Shown one piece after another: positions 43,758-54,435 of a DNA stretch of 64,000 nt (its first letter is position 1; each line of letters starts with the position of its first letter). The position numbers and the translations under genes were made by a program. The notes under the pieces are model-generated. The model was given only the letters and a program-made list of their open reading frames with translations. It did no database searches and was not told the DNA's origin. Location of the stretch: assembly GCA_021432605.1 (NCBI GenBank), contig MU271143.1:1435277-1499276 (forward strand), read 5' to 3'. The stretch comes from Coniochaeta sp. PMI_546 (taxonomy: Eukaryota; Ascomycota; Sordariomycetes; Coniochaetales; Coniochaetaceae).

Positions 43758-45275
43758 ATGAGGACCCTGGGCAGCATGCTTGCGGAGACGTACACATCAT
43801 GGCTGCACTCGCTTTCTCAGTGTTGCGCGCCACTATCTCCGCGACATGACGAGAAGCGTCGTCTGAGCGATGCGGGCTCGTGGGACTATGGCAGGGATAC
43901 GGTCCTGCTCCGGTTGTCTGGAGGAACCTGGCGGCGGACGCTGACCGGCGCAGACGCAGACGCCGAGACGGCGGATGGGACACACCGAGACCAACCACCA
44001 CGCGAACCACCGCCGTCTACCGAACAAGCATGGCCGACCGAGAGGGAAAACGGGAATGCGCGAGCTCGGAAGAGGACTCTGAGCGGCGGCAGTCGCTTCT
44101 CTGTGAGAAGGAGGTTCATGTCCAATGCTTCGCGCCGGCCGCAAATATCAGCACCGACCGACTTTCGTCATTTATACTCAGAGACATTCCAGTTCCCCTC
44201 ATCACAACCGCGTCAGAGGCCGGTTTCCTTTCGCCCCCTCGAACTGAGCATCTATGTGCCAAATAACCAACTATCACCACTACTGCCGGAGTTCAATATC
44301 GACGAGCACGTCCCCCCACCACCTGCTGCGTACACTCGCCGGGACACCTCCTGGGATGACAGCAGCGTGACCTTAACCCACGAGAGGAGCACTTCTTCCG
44401 TATCATTTCATCTGCCAAGGAGACAGGTGCACGAAGGCTCCTCTTTCACCGAGAGCCTCGAATCAACACCTCCCAGGGTACCGCCACGATCCAGAGCTAG
44501 AGCTTACACGGCACCGAACGTGGAGAGAATCGTGGAGCGGATAGCCAGCGCCATGATAGAGAAGGAGCGGCTGCAGTGGGAGATTGACTCGATCATCGAG
44601 CGGCAGAGCATCTACACCAACAGCCGACCTACCACTGCTTACGGGATGCAAGACCTCGAACCGATGCCCTCCATCCCGGCCGTGCCGGCAGTAGCTCCTT
44701 CTTTCGCCGAGCGCCTCAGCACGGAGGGCCGTCCTCAGACGGCGCCCGCTCAACCGATCCAAATTCCGAGACGGCATACACCATTTGCCGAGGCTTCGGC
44801 GAGGTTCAACAGCTCCTCGCCCAGACTCGAAAGGGACGATCTAGACCGTCCACTCGCTCCACCTCTCCCTCTCGTGCTCCGGCCACCACTACGCAAGAAG
44901 AAGTCATTCTCTCGAGTCTCGAACTGGCTGTTCCCCGGTGGTGCCGAGCACCAGCGCGACATGAGCCTCGACTCCATCACCAACCTGCCGAGGCCGATCA
45001 ACGAGAGCGACGGCTTCTACCAGACCGTGGCGCCGGCAGCCCGCAACAGCCTCGACACGATCACGACGGCGTCGTCGTCGTCGTCGTCGTGGGCGACAGA
45101 GGAGGAAGGCCAGAGCCAGACGGTGCCGACGACGTGGTCTCCGGGGAGCAGTCCGATGGTGACGCAGGATGCGACGCCGATCAAGACTCAGGCGCCGCCC
45201 ATGATGTCTCGCACCGCCGGTACTCTCGGACGTGGTAACGTCCACCGACCGCAGAGCGTTGGGGTTGCGTTCTAG
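43758..45275 (+). CDS. Disordered protein with CRIB-like motif
   Basis: A single 505-residue frame. Near residue 130 it carries ISAPTDFRHLYSETFQFP. This resembles the start of the Cdc42/Rac-interactive-binding (CRIB) motif, ISxPxxFxHxxH, though the second His is replaced. This form, with SETFQFP after it, is what I recall from a set of uncharacterised fungal proteins. An amphipathic helix is predicted near residue 258 (NVERIVERIASAMIEKERLQ), ending with QWEIDSIIERQS. The rest is Ser/Pro/Arg-rich and disordered, with a basic RKKKSFSRVSNWLF patch near residue 380 and a run of Ser from TCG repeats near 440. A link to small-GTPase signalling is inference. Confidence 0.75.
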   Translation: MRTLGSMLAETYTSWLHSLSQCCAPLSPRHDEKRRLSDAGSWDYGRDTVLLRLSGGTWRRTLTGADADAETADGTHRDQPPREPPPSTEQAWPTERENGNARARKRTLSGGSRFSVRRRFMSNASRRPQISAPTDFRHLYSETFQFPSSQPRQRPVSFRPLELSIYVPNNQLSPLLPEFNIDEHVPPPPAAYTRRDTSWDDSSVTLTHERSTSSVSFHLPRRQVHEGSSFTESLESTPPRVPPRSRARAYTAPNVERIVERIASAMIEKERLQWEIDSIIERQSIYTNSRPTTAYGMQDLEPMPSIPAVPAVAPSFAERLSTEGRPQTAPAQPIQIPRRHTPFAEASARFNSSSPRLERDDLDRPLAPPLPLVLRPPLRKKKSFSRVSNWLFPGGAEHQRDMSLDSITNLPRPINESDGFYQTVAPAARNSLDTITTASSSSSSWATEEEGQSQTVPTTWSPGSSPMVTQDATPIKTQAPPMMSRTAGTLGRGNVHRPQSVGVAF

Positions 45276-46015
45276 TAATTGTATTACCCATTTATTTTTT
45301 ACGCGCCGTGTGCGACTTGAAGTCGGTTGCACGGCTGTATCTATCTTGAACTTATCCTTTGCATGATTCAAGGCCTGTCAAGGCCGATAGAGGAGGAAAT
45401 GGCTGGGAGCATGGGTTGCGGTTCGGACGATACCGTTGTACTGGTGGCCTTCTGAGATACCCCGACCGTGGGCATCAAATTTGTCTTACAAAATACTAGC
45501 ATCTTGGATGATACCTCTATACCTTACCAATGAAGAGTAGTTGTTACGGAGAGACCCAAAGATGGTAATTGTTACAGTAAGTGCCGATAATACTGCTCAC
45601 TGTGTAGTAGTGACCTGCTAGAGTGGGAAGTCTCGCGATGTGCCAGCCCTACGGCGAGGGGTTAGTGGGATTTTAGGGCGGATTGGACCCCCTGCTGAGA
45701 CCCCCCCCGAGACCCTTCATCCCTTCAATGTCGGTCATTGTCCCACGTGGGCTCAAGTGTCAGATCTCAACCTCAACTTCACACGTGTGGTGTTGACCTT
45801 CGCTGAACCTGTGAATTAAATGCAAGCTGCCTGGCCCGGCCATTCAATCCTGTCAATAGTAATCACTCTACCCGTCTTGGCAGCGATGAACCGGCACCCT
45901 CACTATCTACAAGATACCGACCTCGGCTGCTGATGTGCGGCAGTTTACATGTAACTGTGCCATCCACGTGGATGGCGACCCCCGGGAACAGGGTCCTTCA
46001 ACAGTCGCAGTCGGT
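45276..46015. other. Phytase-gene upstream spacer
   Basis: About 0.7 kb between tandem plus-strand genes, with ATACCTCTATACCTTACC near 45511-45528. No gene supported. Confidence 0.5.
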
Positions 46016-47646
46016 ATGGGGCTCTCGGAAGCGATTGCGTCCCTGCTATCATGGCGCGACCATAAATACACGGCATTGCCTGTAGCTAGTTCTGGCGCAA
46101 CCAGTTCGACAGCAGGCGAGGGCGAACAAAGTAGTGAAAAGCGTTACCCAATAGACATCAAGAGAGCAGCTCTGAAGTTTACCATGGGAGCTACGACTGC
46201 CGTTCTGATAGGGTACCTGGTGTTCTCTGCTTTCTGGTGAGTCGGGTCTCACAACACAAACCAGCCTCACTCCTAACTATCTCTTGCAGCAAGATCACCC
46301 AGGGCACATGCGTCCCCCGGCCATGCGACACTCCTGAAAAGGGCTACCAGTGCCACGCCGACATCACGCACTCATGGGGCCAGTACAGCCCCTTCTTCTC
46401 CGTCCCGTCGGAAATAGACGCCGCAGTCCCGCCGTCATGCACCATCACCTTCGCACAGCTCCTCTCTCGCCACGGCGCCCGGGATCCGACGGCGTCAAAG
46501 ACCAAGACCTACCGCGACCTCGTCTCGCGCATCCACGCGTCCGTCGCCACCTACGGCCCCGGCTTCGAGTTCGTCAAGGACTACAGCTACACCCTCGGCG
46601 CAGACCAGCTCACCGCCTTTGGCCGGACAGAGATGGCCAACTCGGGCATCAAGTTCTACCGCCGGTACCGGTCTCTCGCGAGCCAATCCGTCCCCTTCAT
46701 CCGGTCCGCGGGCCAGGACAGAGTCGTCGAGTCGGCCGTCAAGTGGACAGAGGGCTACCACGCGCAGCGGGTGGCGGACAACGCCTCGGACACGCTGCCG
46801 TACGATCTCCTCCGCATCCCCGAGGCGGCGGGCGTGAACAACAGCCTCAACCACGGGCTCTGCCCGGCCTTCGAGACCGGCGCCTACTCGGCAGTCGGCG
46901 ACGCGGCAGCCAAAAAGTTCCTGGCCGCGTTCGCGCCACCGGTCACCTCGAGGATCAACGCGGGTCTGAGGGGGGCCAACATCACGGACCAGGAGGTGGT
47001 GTACCTCATGGACCTCTGCGCCTTCCAGACCGTCGCCTCGGAGGGCGGGGGCGCGGTCTCGCCCTTCTGCGGGCTCTTTTCCGAGGCCGAGTGGCTGGAC
47101 TACGGCTACTACCAGTCCGTCGGGAAGTGGTACGGGTACGGGCCCGGCAACGGGCTGGGGGCCGCGCAGGGCGTGGGGTGGGTCAACGAGCTGATTGCCC
47201 GGCTGACGGGGCTGCCGGTCGTGGACCACACTACTACGAACGCCACGCTCGACGGGGACGAGAGGACGTTCCCGCTGGGCCGGAGGCTGTATGCTGACTT
47301 TAGCCATGATAATGATATGATGGGGGTTTATGCGGCGCTGGGGCTGTATAATGGGACGAAGGGGCTGGATGTCGAGGGGCGGCAGAGCGAGGCCGAGACG
47401 GGCGGGTATGCGGCCTCGTGGACGGTGCCGTTTGCGGCTAGGATGTATGTCGAGAAGATGGTTTGCGGTGGTGGTGATGGTGGAGGTGGTGAGGGGGAAG
47501 AGCTGGTCAGGGTGCTCGTCAACGACCGTGTGATACCGCTGCGGAACTGCGGTGCTGACGGGCTGGGGAGGTGCAGGCTGGGGGCATTTGTGGAGAGTCT
47601 GGGGTTTGCGAGGAGTGGTGGGAATTGGGACATGTGTTTTGCTTGA
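46016..47646 (+). CDS. Membrane-anchored histidine acid phosphatase (3-phytase family)
   Basis: PhyA-type histidine acid phosphatase, which releases phosphate from phytate or other monoesters. Two exons: 46016..46236 and 46290..47646 (525 residues); intron 53 nt. The catalytic RHGARDP lies near residue 134 and the proton-donor pair in DFSHDN near 412. Substrate-pocket Arg residues occur in [13 protein letters not shown]. Cys residues occur at the positions expected for fungal phytase disulphides. Unlike secreted phytases, the N-terminus is a polar 55-residue cytosolic segment followed by one membrane helix ([19 protein letters not shown]), then CKITQGTC. This predicts a type II membrane protein with a luminal or outside catalytic domain. 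An upstream in-frame ATG at 45935 is less likely. Confidence 0.92.
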
Positions 47647-48100
47647 ACGATACTGCACCATGGACGGAAAGAGGAGCATAGCATAGCATGGCGTGTGTTC
47701 TGGAGGTCTAGCATCTGGTAATGGAAGCATCACGGTATTATGATGAGATGTTCTTCGGACTTGATTGTTGACTTGTCGTTATTTATATCATGACTACCTT
47801 ACCAAGCCTTGCCTTACCTTATGATAGGACAGACCTGCTCGCTGCTCCGACTCGATGCACATGTCGTCGCAAAAATAGAATCAGGTAAGACATCGGAGTA
47901 TAAAACATGAAACATGCAGGGCTTCTCGAACAGATACGTGGTGCTTTGTGACATGTTCTGCGTAGTAGTAGCTGGAATCTGGACAGCATATAGCATGTCA
48001 ATTGCCCAGTCCAAGATGCACCTTGGAGATCTCGGCAGCTCTTCATTCAGCTCTTCAGCTTGTATCAGGACGTAACTATCTACTATGCAGTAACTGAATC

Positions 48101-48119
48101 GAGATGAGATGAGATGAGA
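48101..48119 (+). repeat. (GAGAT)n short tandem repeat
   Basis: Between three and four GAGAT units in tandem in a spacer. Confidence 0.85.
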
Positions 48120-48186
48120 GAGAATGGAAGTCGCTAAAGAAACACTTCGGCGGGACCGAGAGCTAAGCTGTTGGCTGATACACAGA

Positions 48187-48213
48187 AAGGTACCTCAGGT
48201 ATTTCAGGTACCT
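48187..48213. repeat. Near-palindrome of AAGGTACCT units
   Basis: AAGGTACCT and AGGTACCTT flank CAGGTATTTC, making a 27-base near-palindrome. Its first 14 bases, AAGGTACCTCAGGT, recur exactly at 50087-50100 upstream of the inositol monophosphatase gene. Confidence 0.8.
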
Positions 48214-48674
48214 TGGACCTGGTTACGACCCACTTTGACGTAAGCTAGGCGCTAAAGCTCAGCCCTTTAGTGTCGTGTAGGTACTCTGCCAACCTTGGAA
48301 GTGGTGCCCTGCCGAATGCGGATCACTGTACTTTACAAAGGTACGTGTACCGTATCCCGCCTGTCTCACCTCGTCACCATCATTTGAATCATATCATAAT
48401 ATCATCAGCTGGCAGCAACTGCTCGTCCCGTTCCGGTGTCAGCAACCATTCCTCCCAACTCTCCATCCTCCCATCCCATCAAACCGACCAGCAACTCGCT
48501 GCGATTCCCTTTTTGCAGACCCATCCTCTCTTCCAAGCGAAAGCCCCCAGATGTCAGCCCGTCGCTGAAGGGGTGAACACCATCAACCTGCTCTTGCTCA
48601 AGGCAATTCGACCTTTCGAGCCTTTTGTATTCTCTGACACGCTCAGCTCGCAACACCTGCACCCGACACCCACC

Positions 48675-49530
48675 ATGAATACCGCCGGCACAATCGTGCT
48701 CATCATCTTCCTGCTGCTGATCGCGGCAGGAGTTGGCTGGATCATCTACACCCGCGTACGCGCATCACAACTAGGCGTATGTGTCCCCCCTCTACGTCAT
48801 CACATAACCTCCAGCAGCAAGCAGCAGCAGCAGCAGCAGAAGCAGCTCACAACTGACCCTTCCTCTCCAACAGCTTCCACCACCACCCCTACGATCCTAC
48901 GTCCCCTTCCTCAAGTCCTCGCCCTCGCCATACGGACCCCCGCAGCCCGCGCCCGGCGGCATAGTCGGCTGGATCAACGACCGCATCCGCATGTTCAAGG
49001 CGGGCCGCAACTCGCGCACCGCCGCCGGAGCCTACGAGGGCGCCGCAGGCGGCGGCGCATCCGCCCGCTCCGGCCGCCGCGGCTTCGGGCCCCTCGACCC
49101 GGACGACGCCTGGGACTCCCGCGTCGGCGCAGAGGCCGACACCTACGGGCCCGGGGGTTACTACGAGGAGCAGGAGCTGGGCCTGCACGGCGACACGGGC
49201 TATGCCGGTGCTGTTTCTTCTTCCGGAGGCGGAGGCGGCAGCAGCTATCCCATGAACCTGGCGGCCACGCCCGGTGCGGCGCCGGCGGGGTATCCGGGCG
49301 GTGAGCATGAGGAGAGGGGACGGACGAAGAGCCGGTCGCCTGGTCGGGTGGGCGGCGCCGGTGCTAGGGGTAATCCGTTTGACGACGATGCGGAGCCGAG
49401 CAATATCAGCTTGAGGGGGGTCAGTCCTCGGCCCATCGATACCGGTGCGGCGAATGCGGCGGCCAAGGGCGGTCAGAAGGATAAGGACAGCCCAACCGAG
49501 AGGAGGTCGGTGTTTAGGGAAGATATGTGA
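48675..49530 (+). CDS. Conserved fungal single-pass membrane protein, unknown function
   Basis: Two exons: 48675..48776 and 48874..49530 (252 residues). The 97-nt intron carries a CAG repeat. The N-terminus is a membrane helix (TIVLIIFLLLIAAGVGWIIY) followed by TRVRASQLG. The second exon starts LPPPPLRSYVPFLKSS, then APGGIVGWINDRIRMFKAGR. A Gly-rich stretch leads to GPLDPDDAWDSRVGAEADTY, GPGGYYEEQELGLHG and finally NPFDDDAEPSNISLRGVSPRP. I recall these blocks from uncharacterised proteins in other Pezizomycotina. NPF is a known EH-domain-binding tripeptide, so an endocytic link is possible but only inferred. No enzyme domain. Confidence 0.85.
48812..48846 (+). repeat. CAG microsatellite inside an intron
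   Basis: About 35 bases of CAG with a CAA and an AAG interruption, inside the 97-nt intron at 48777..48873. Confidence 0.9.
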
Positions 49531-50341
49531 GTTTGGGGGGTGGGTTGCAGAAGGGCTTTTGGGCTTTCATATGAGATTGTACGGCCGAGCACGAGAGACC
49601 GAACTGAAGCTTGGGACCTTGCGGTTTTCCGGATGCGACAACGGCTGGTTTATGACAGACGAGACTTTGCTTGCCAGAGCATTCGGGCGTGTGCTTGTTC
49701 CCTGCTGCGTTGTTTTTGGTGGAGGGGCTAAGCTTCTGCAAAAGCATTCGAGATGGTTACAGGCAAGGGAGTAAATGTCTGGTCCGGGTTCGGTATATTG
49801 TTCTGTCAGGACGGAATGGGCGTTTTTACGGATTGATGTCTGTATCACTGATGATACCATGTGCAGATTCAAGGGATGAATATATATCACAAGGGCAATT
49901 GTCATGTTTATGTCAATACCTAGCTCTCTCCCAGGGGCAATCCTCTCCTTTTCCCGTGACTTGACATCCATGGTGACGATGCGGGCTGGTAGAGTGCTTG
50001 GCAACCTGCGGTTACTTTACGGTCCGCTTCTGGGCGACGGGAGCTTTAAGTCTGGAGTCTAAAGAGTCCTAGGGGTCCCGTCCAATAAGGTACCTCAGGT
50101 TATCTACTCCAAAGCTGCCGCTGTGTACGATACGAGCTACCCCGCAGGGCAGTGCAGCTGCGAATGCGCCCGATGGAAGCTCTACCCCACCATGATCGTC
50201 CTGAGTGCAAGCTGGAACCCCGAATATCTTGCCCAAGAGATCTCCATGCAAGCCTAATATCAGCTTATAAGAGCTCTCTTCTTTTCTCAGAGACAACCCA
50301 ACCCAACAGCGAGAGAATACACACCGCAGCAAAGCAAAACC
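49531..50341. other. Spacer upstream of inositol monophosphatase
   Basis: About 0.8 kb. It contains AAGGTACCTCAGGT at 50087-50100, about 240 bases before the next ATG. No gene supported. Confidence 0.5.
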
Positions 50342-51265
50342 ATGGCCGACATCAACCTCCAAGAGATCCACGACCTCCTGGTCTCCATCGCCTTCGAGGC
50401 CGGCAAGATGATCATGGCCGCCAACCCCAGCACCATCTCCACCGACACCAAGCTCAACTCGGCCGACATCGTCACCGAGACCGACCAGGCCGTCGAGCGC
50501 ATGGTCGGCACCAGGCTGCGCGCCGCCTACCCGGACTTCGCTTTCGTCGGCGAGGAGACCTACGTCCCCGGCCAGACAAAGGTCACGGACGCGCCCACCT
50601 TCATCGTCGACCCCATCGACGGCACCACCAACTTCGTGCACGGCTTCCCCGCCGCCTGCACCAGCCTGGGCTTCGCCGTCGGCCGCAGGGCCGTCGTCGG
50701 CGTCGTCTACAACCCCTTCCTGGACGTGCTGTACACCGGCATACAGGGCAAGGGGAGCTACATGCACGTCCGGGCGAGCCTGTCCGAGGTCACGCAGAGG
50801 TTCAAGCTACCCTTAGCCGGCAAGGGGGAAGGGAGCAAGGCGCCGCCGCTCAGGGGCCTGCAGAGCTCGCTGCTGGCGGTGGAGTGGGGGTCGAGCCGGG
50901 ACGGGCCCAACTACGACGTCAAGTGGAAGACCTACCACAAGCTGGCCGCGAGCAAGGAGAGCGGCGGGTCGATGGTGCATTCCCTGCGGTCCATTGGGTC
51001 GGCGGCGCTGAACCTGTGCCATACGGCGGCTGGAGAGGTGGATCTGTACTGGGAGGGGGGTTGTTATGCCTGGGACGTGTGTGCTGGGTGGTGTATCCTC
51101 GCTGAAGCTGGGGGGATAATGGTCAGTGGCAACCCCGGCGGCTGGGAGACGGAGCTGGACTCGAGGGTGTACCTTGCTGTGCGGGGGGCGCCGAGCGGGC
51201 AGAAAGAGATGGTGGAGGAGTTCTGGGCGGTTGTCGGGGAGGGGAGGTTGGACTTCAAGCATTAG
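50342..51265 (+). CDS. Inositol-1-monophosphatase family enzyme
   Basis: Mg-dependent phosphatase that releases inositol from inositol monophosphate; fungal relatives include the quinate-cluster protein QutG. Intronless, 307 residues, typical length. The metal-binding motifs are complete: GEET near residue 75, DPIDGTTNFVHGF near 98, and YAWDVCAGWCILAEAGG near 246. The substrate-side RSIGSAALNLCHTAAGEVD is also present. The ATG sits in a good context (AAACCATGG). No quinate-pathway genes lie nearby, so a housekeeping inositol phosphatase is more likely than QutG. Confidence 0.93.
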   Translation: MADINLQEIHDLLVSIAFEAGKMIMAANPSTISTDTKLNSADIVTETDQAVERMVGTRLRAAYPDFAFVGEETYVPGQTKVTDAPTFIVDPIDGTTNFVHGFPAACTSLGFAVGRRAVVGVVYNPFLDVLYTGIQGKGSYMHVRASLSEVTQRFKLPLAGKGEGSKAPPLRGLQSSLLAVEWGSSRDGPNYDVKWKTYHKLAASKESGGSMVHSLRSIGSAALNLCHTAAGEVDLYWEGGCYAWDVCAGWCILAEAGGIMVSGNPGGWETELDSRVYLAVRGAPSGQKEMVEEFWAVVGEGRLDFKH

Positions 51266-51966
51266 ACCTCTATATATCAGTGGATGACGGCGCGGATAGA
51301 ATGTGCTATGACGGGTGCAAGTGATCTTCTGTTGTTATGCTACACACACACACTTCAGGTCGCTCATATCTTCTCGATCTTGGGTGAGACATTATACATA
51401 GATTATTGGGGTTTCGGTGACAACTCCCATTGGTCGAATAGGGGTGAATCCCCGAAGGCGATCGGTCTCGCTTTGATGACTTTTGAAGCAAAACTACACG
51501 TGTATACATGACGGACCATGTTTCGTGTACGCTGGAAGACACGGCCAGTCTTGAGGGCTACCGACACATGGAACGTCGACGAGTTAGTTGTTTTCCCCCC
51601 CGCTGCCTTTGAACAAGGTCCTGTCCTTGGTTGTCGTTCAACTACCATTATTACATACGTCCATTCTACGGCATGGATAAGCGATCATGGTTTACATGAT
51701 CCTTTTCGTCCTCGCGGCTATCCCTCTTGATCTGAGAGCGTCCTGCTTACTGCGCAGATGCCTCTAAATCGACCTCGACCAGGCTCCATGACTCGCTAGC
51801 TACTGTGGTAGTCTTGGCCCCCGACTCCACCGCCCGGATCGTCCCCGTCGACCCGGTTAAAGCATCGCTCTGACTCGCCCACCGCTTGTCTGGCTGGCGT
51901 GTCAATTTATCCCTCAAGACACTCGCCTGCATCCAACATCCACAGCTCGAACACGAGCGCCACGTC
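51266..51966. other. Spacer
   Basis: About 0.7 kb between the inositol monophosphatase gene and the tRNA gene. No supported feature. Confidence 0.5.
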
Positions 51967-52094
51967 GGTCCCATAGCTCAGTTGGTTAGAGCGTCGTACT
52001 AATAGATTCACACATGTCACAGATCACACGCGGTTCTGTGATGTGGATCCATCAAGTAATGCGAAGGTCTTGGGTTCAACCCCCAATGGGACCA
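51967..52094 (+). tRNA. tRNA-Ile(AAU) with 54-nt intron
   Basis: The acceptor stem GGTCCCA (51967-51973) pairs with TGGGACC (52087-52093); A 52094 is the discriminator. The D-arm contains AGCTCAGTTGGTTAGAGC. The anticodon stem TCGTA (51994-51998) pairs with TGCGA (52060-52064) with one G-T pair, and the loop CTAATA-A gives anticodon AAT (52001-52003). An intron of 54 nt (52005-52058) interrupts the loop after position 37, the canonical site. It contains a hairpin-capable CACAGA/TCTGTG pair. The T-arm reads GGGTTCAACCC. AAU becomes IAU after adenosine deamination. Confidence 0.93.
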
Positions 52095-53047
52095 GTTCTT
52101 TTGCCTGTTGACGACGGTGTCAGTCTCTGAATGGCATCCATTTTTGTCGCGCAACATTGACTGTCTTCTTGCTGCTTCCGTTCCTGGCCCAGGGAGAGAG
52201 TGGTAAGGTTCACCTTTTTACTTGTGACATCTGAGCTTGCAAGTCGATGGCGTACTTTGCAACTGGGAGACACCGAATTGTCCATGGCAGAGTGGACGGG
52301 TTCCAGGGCCAAGCCGTTCATCTCTTTCTTTCTCTGATTAACGTGCGAGGAGAGTCATCATGGCCGTGAACAATGGCGACTTTGCCAGTAAGTAGAATTG
52401 GCGGCTGGAATCATCTTCGGAACAGATGTTTAAAAGATGTGTGTGAAACAAACAAGAGAAATAGTCTGCATGGCCCTGTTGATGGCAGATACAAATGGAG
52501 AGGACACTTGGGACATCGTTCCGTGGATGTGCGTGGCAGCAGGTCATCAAGCCGTTTCGTAGAAATGTAGAAGAACACCATGATGAGAGCCATGATGAGA
52601 GCCATACATCGATGTAAAGTTTATCTTGAAGACAGGCGTCGTTGTTCCTGGGTTCATGGTAGGTAGAGGAGGGTAAAGATAGAGAACAGATGGTCGTAGC
52701 GATGACGATGGTGGCATTTAACGTAGTTTGCTTTTGCGGAAGGTACCGCATCCCACCCCAACTACACCTCATCTACCGTACTCTTCTTTCACATGTCCTC
52801 ACTCATTCGACAGATCATTCCGCGAGAAAATCAAAATGATCCGAACCTGTACGATATAAGAAAGTTGGCTGAGTGATAATTCGTCGATGAGTAGCCACTC
52901 AGCCGGTTCAAGATACTCCTCGTCTCAAACTGTCAGGTTCATGAACGAGCCCTGTACCGTCCATCTCTCATCCTCACACCTCTCCAGGCCAAAAATCTCC
53001 TACTATATTGACCCCTTGATCTAAGGTACACATTTGCTCGGAAGACA
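52095..53047. other. Spacer
   Basis: About 0.95 kb downstream of the tRNA. A CTAAGGTACACATT motif lies near 53021, shortly before the next ATG. No gene supported. Confidence 0.5.
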
Positions 53048-54172
53048 ATGGGTCTTCTAGAATTCCTCCACCTGCGGCGTCGCTCAGTCTGGGATCCTCC
53101 AACGCCGCTAGACATCTTCCTCTCCTCGCCGCTGCAGTGGCTCATATACCGCACCTACCACCTGATCCTCCTCCTCCGCGGCCATCCCTTCTACCCACCC
53201 AAGGACAGCACGCCCATCCGCGTGGTCTGCCTATCTGACACGCACGACGGCATCGTCGCCAACATACCGGACGGCGACCTGCTCATCCACGCCGGCGACC
53301 TGACCACGGACGGCACGGTGGCCGACATCCAGCGGCAGATCGACTGGCTAGACGCGCTGCCGCACAGGCACAAGGTGGTTGTCGCCGGCAACCACGACAG
53401 CTGGTTCGATCCCTCGGCCAGGAAGGCCGAGGACCGCGCACAGGGCCGGACAGTAGATCTCAAGTCGCTGAACTATCTACAGGACCGACTCGTCTCGCTG
53501 GAGTTTAAAGGGGGTCGGATGCTGAATGTCTATGGGGCTGGCGATATACCCAAGTGTGGAGGGTCTAGCTTTGCGTGAGTCTGCTTTTCCTCCTGCCTAC
53601 TGATATGTGCGGCGGGCTTGAGACTGATGGGCTTTTTACAGCTTCCAATATCCGCGCCATGAGGCTCCTTGGAACGGGAGGATACCCATGGAGACGGACG
53701 TGCTCGTTACTCATGGGCCACCTGTAAGCTTCAATCTCCTCGCTCCTATGGTTCAACTCGGGGCTGTGATCTGTAGACTTCACATTGCTGATAACCAATC
53801 CAGCGTTACCACATGGACCTGAACCTCGGCTGCGCCAGTCTCTTGCACGAAGTCTGGCGAGTGAGGCCGAAGCTGCATGTATTCGGGCACGTCCATTGGG
53901 GCCACGGCAGGGAGTCAGTCTTTTACGACGAGTGCCAGAGGGCTTACGAGACGCTCATGTCGCGTCCAAAGAAGGGTCCCCTGTACGACTTCTTCCCCAA
54001 CTCAAACTGGATAGAGGCCTTCAGGGTCGTCTACTACGGCGTCAACAGTGTCCTGTGGAAGTGGGTGATGGCCGGACCGGGGTCGAACAATGCCGGGTTG
54101 ATGATCAATGCTGCCCTGATGTACGGGAATACGGGGAAGCTCGGCAACAGGGTCGAGGTGGTTGATCTGTAG
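53048..54172 (+). CDS. Metallophosphoesterase domain protein (intact active site)
   Basis: Calcineurin-like phosphoesterase of the MPPED/UPF0046 type. Exons: 53048..53574, 53642..53723 and 53804..54172 (325 residues); introns 67 and 80 nt. All metal motifs are canonical: LSDTHDG near residue 61, IHAGDLT near 80, AGNHDSW near 115, VTHGPP at the second splice junction and FGHVHWGHG near 236. A hydrophobic stretch before the domain (LQWLIYRTYHLILLLRG) may associate with membrane. The substrate is unknown; relatives show phosphodiesterase activity. It contrasts with the metal-depleted relative at 16.7-17.6 kb, which by coincidence has the same length. Confidence 0.92.
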
Positions 54173-54435
54173 CATCACAGGGCAGTGTAGTAGGCTCGGT
54201 AAGAGCGTAACCTCATCAAATGGGTGAATACCAACCCGTCCAATACCCTCCGTGCACGACATGAAACCTGCTACTAATCGCTGAGCCTTCTATGCCATGT
54301 GGTCCTGACCCCTTAATTCCTTCCTTGGGTTCCATTAAACTCCTAGCCATGATACGCTGATAATTCGTACACTCAACCAAGAAAGGGGGAGAGGAAATAT
54401 GTCCACTGGTCCAATCTCTCGACTATCGAGCCCAG

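Larger units (their letters stand above)
47647..48674. other. Spacer with palindromic motif and minisatellite
   Basis: About 1 kb. It contains ACCTTACCAAGCC near 47799-47811 and CCTTACCTTA near 47812, a GATGA-type repeat at 48101-48119, and a near-palindrome of AAGGTACCT units at 48187-48213. The last 250 bases look like a gene leader. Confidence 0.5.

Noticed and set aside
46495-47733. 412-codon open frame on the minus strand
   Set aside because: Antisense to the phytase-family gene. GC-rich third positions keep it open; its product has no domain.
50069-50767. 232-codon minus-strand frame rich in Val/Gly/Asp
   Set aside because: Antisense shadow of the inositol monophosphatase gene.
53048-54172. 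Recent duplication relation between the two 325-residue phosphoesterase-fold genes
   Set aside because: Equal length is coincidental: exon structures differ and the sequences share only the family motifs.
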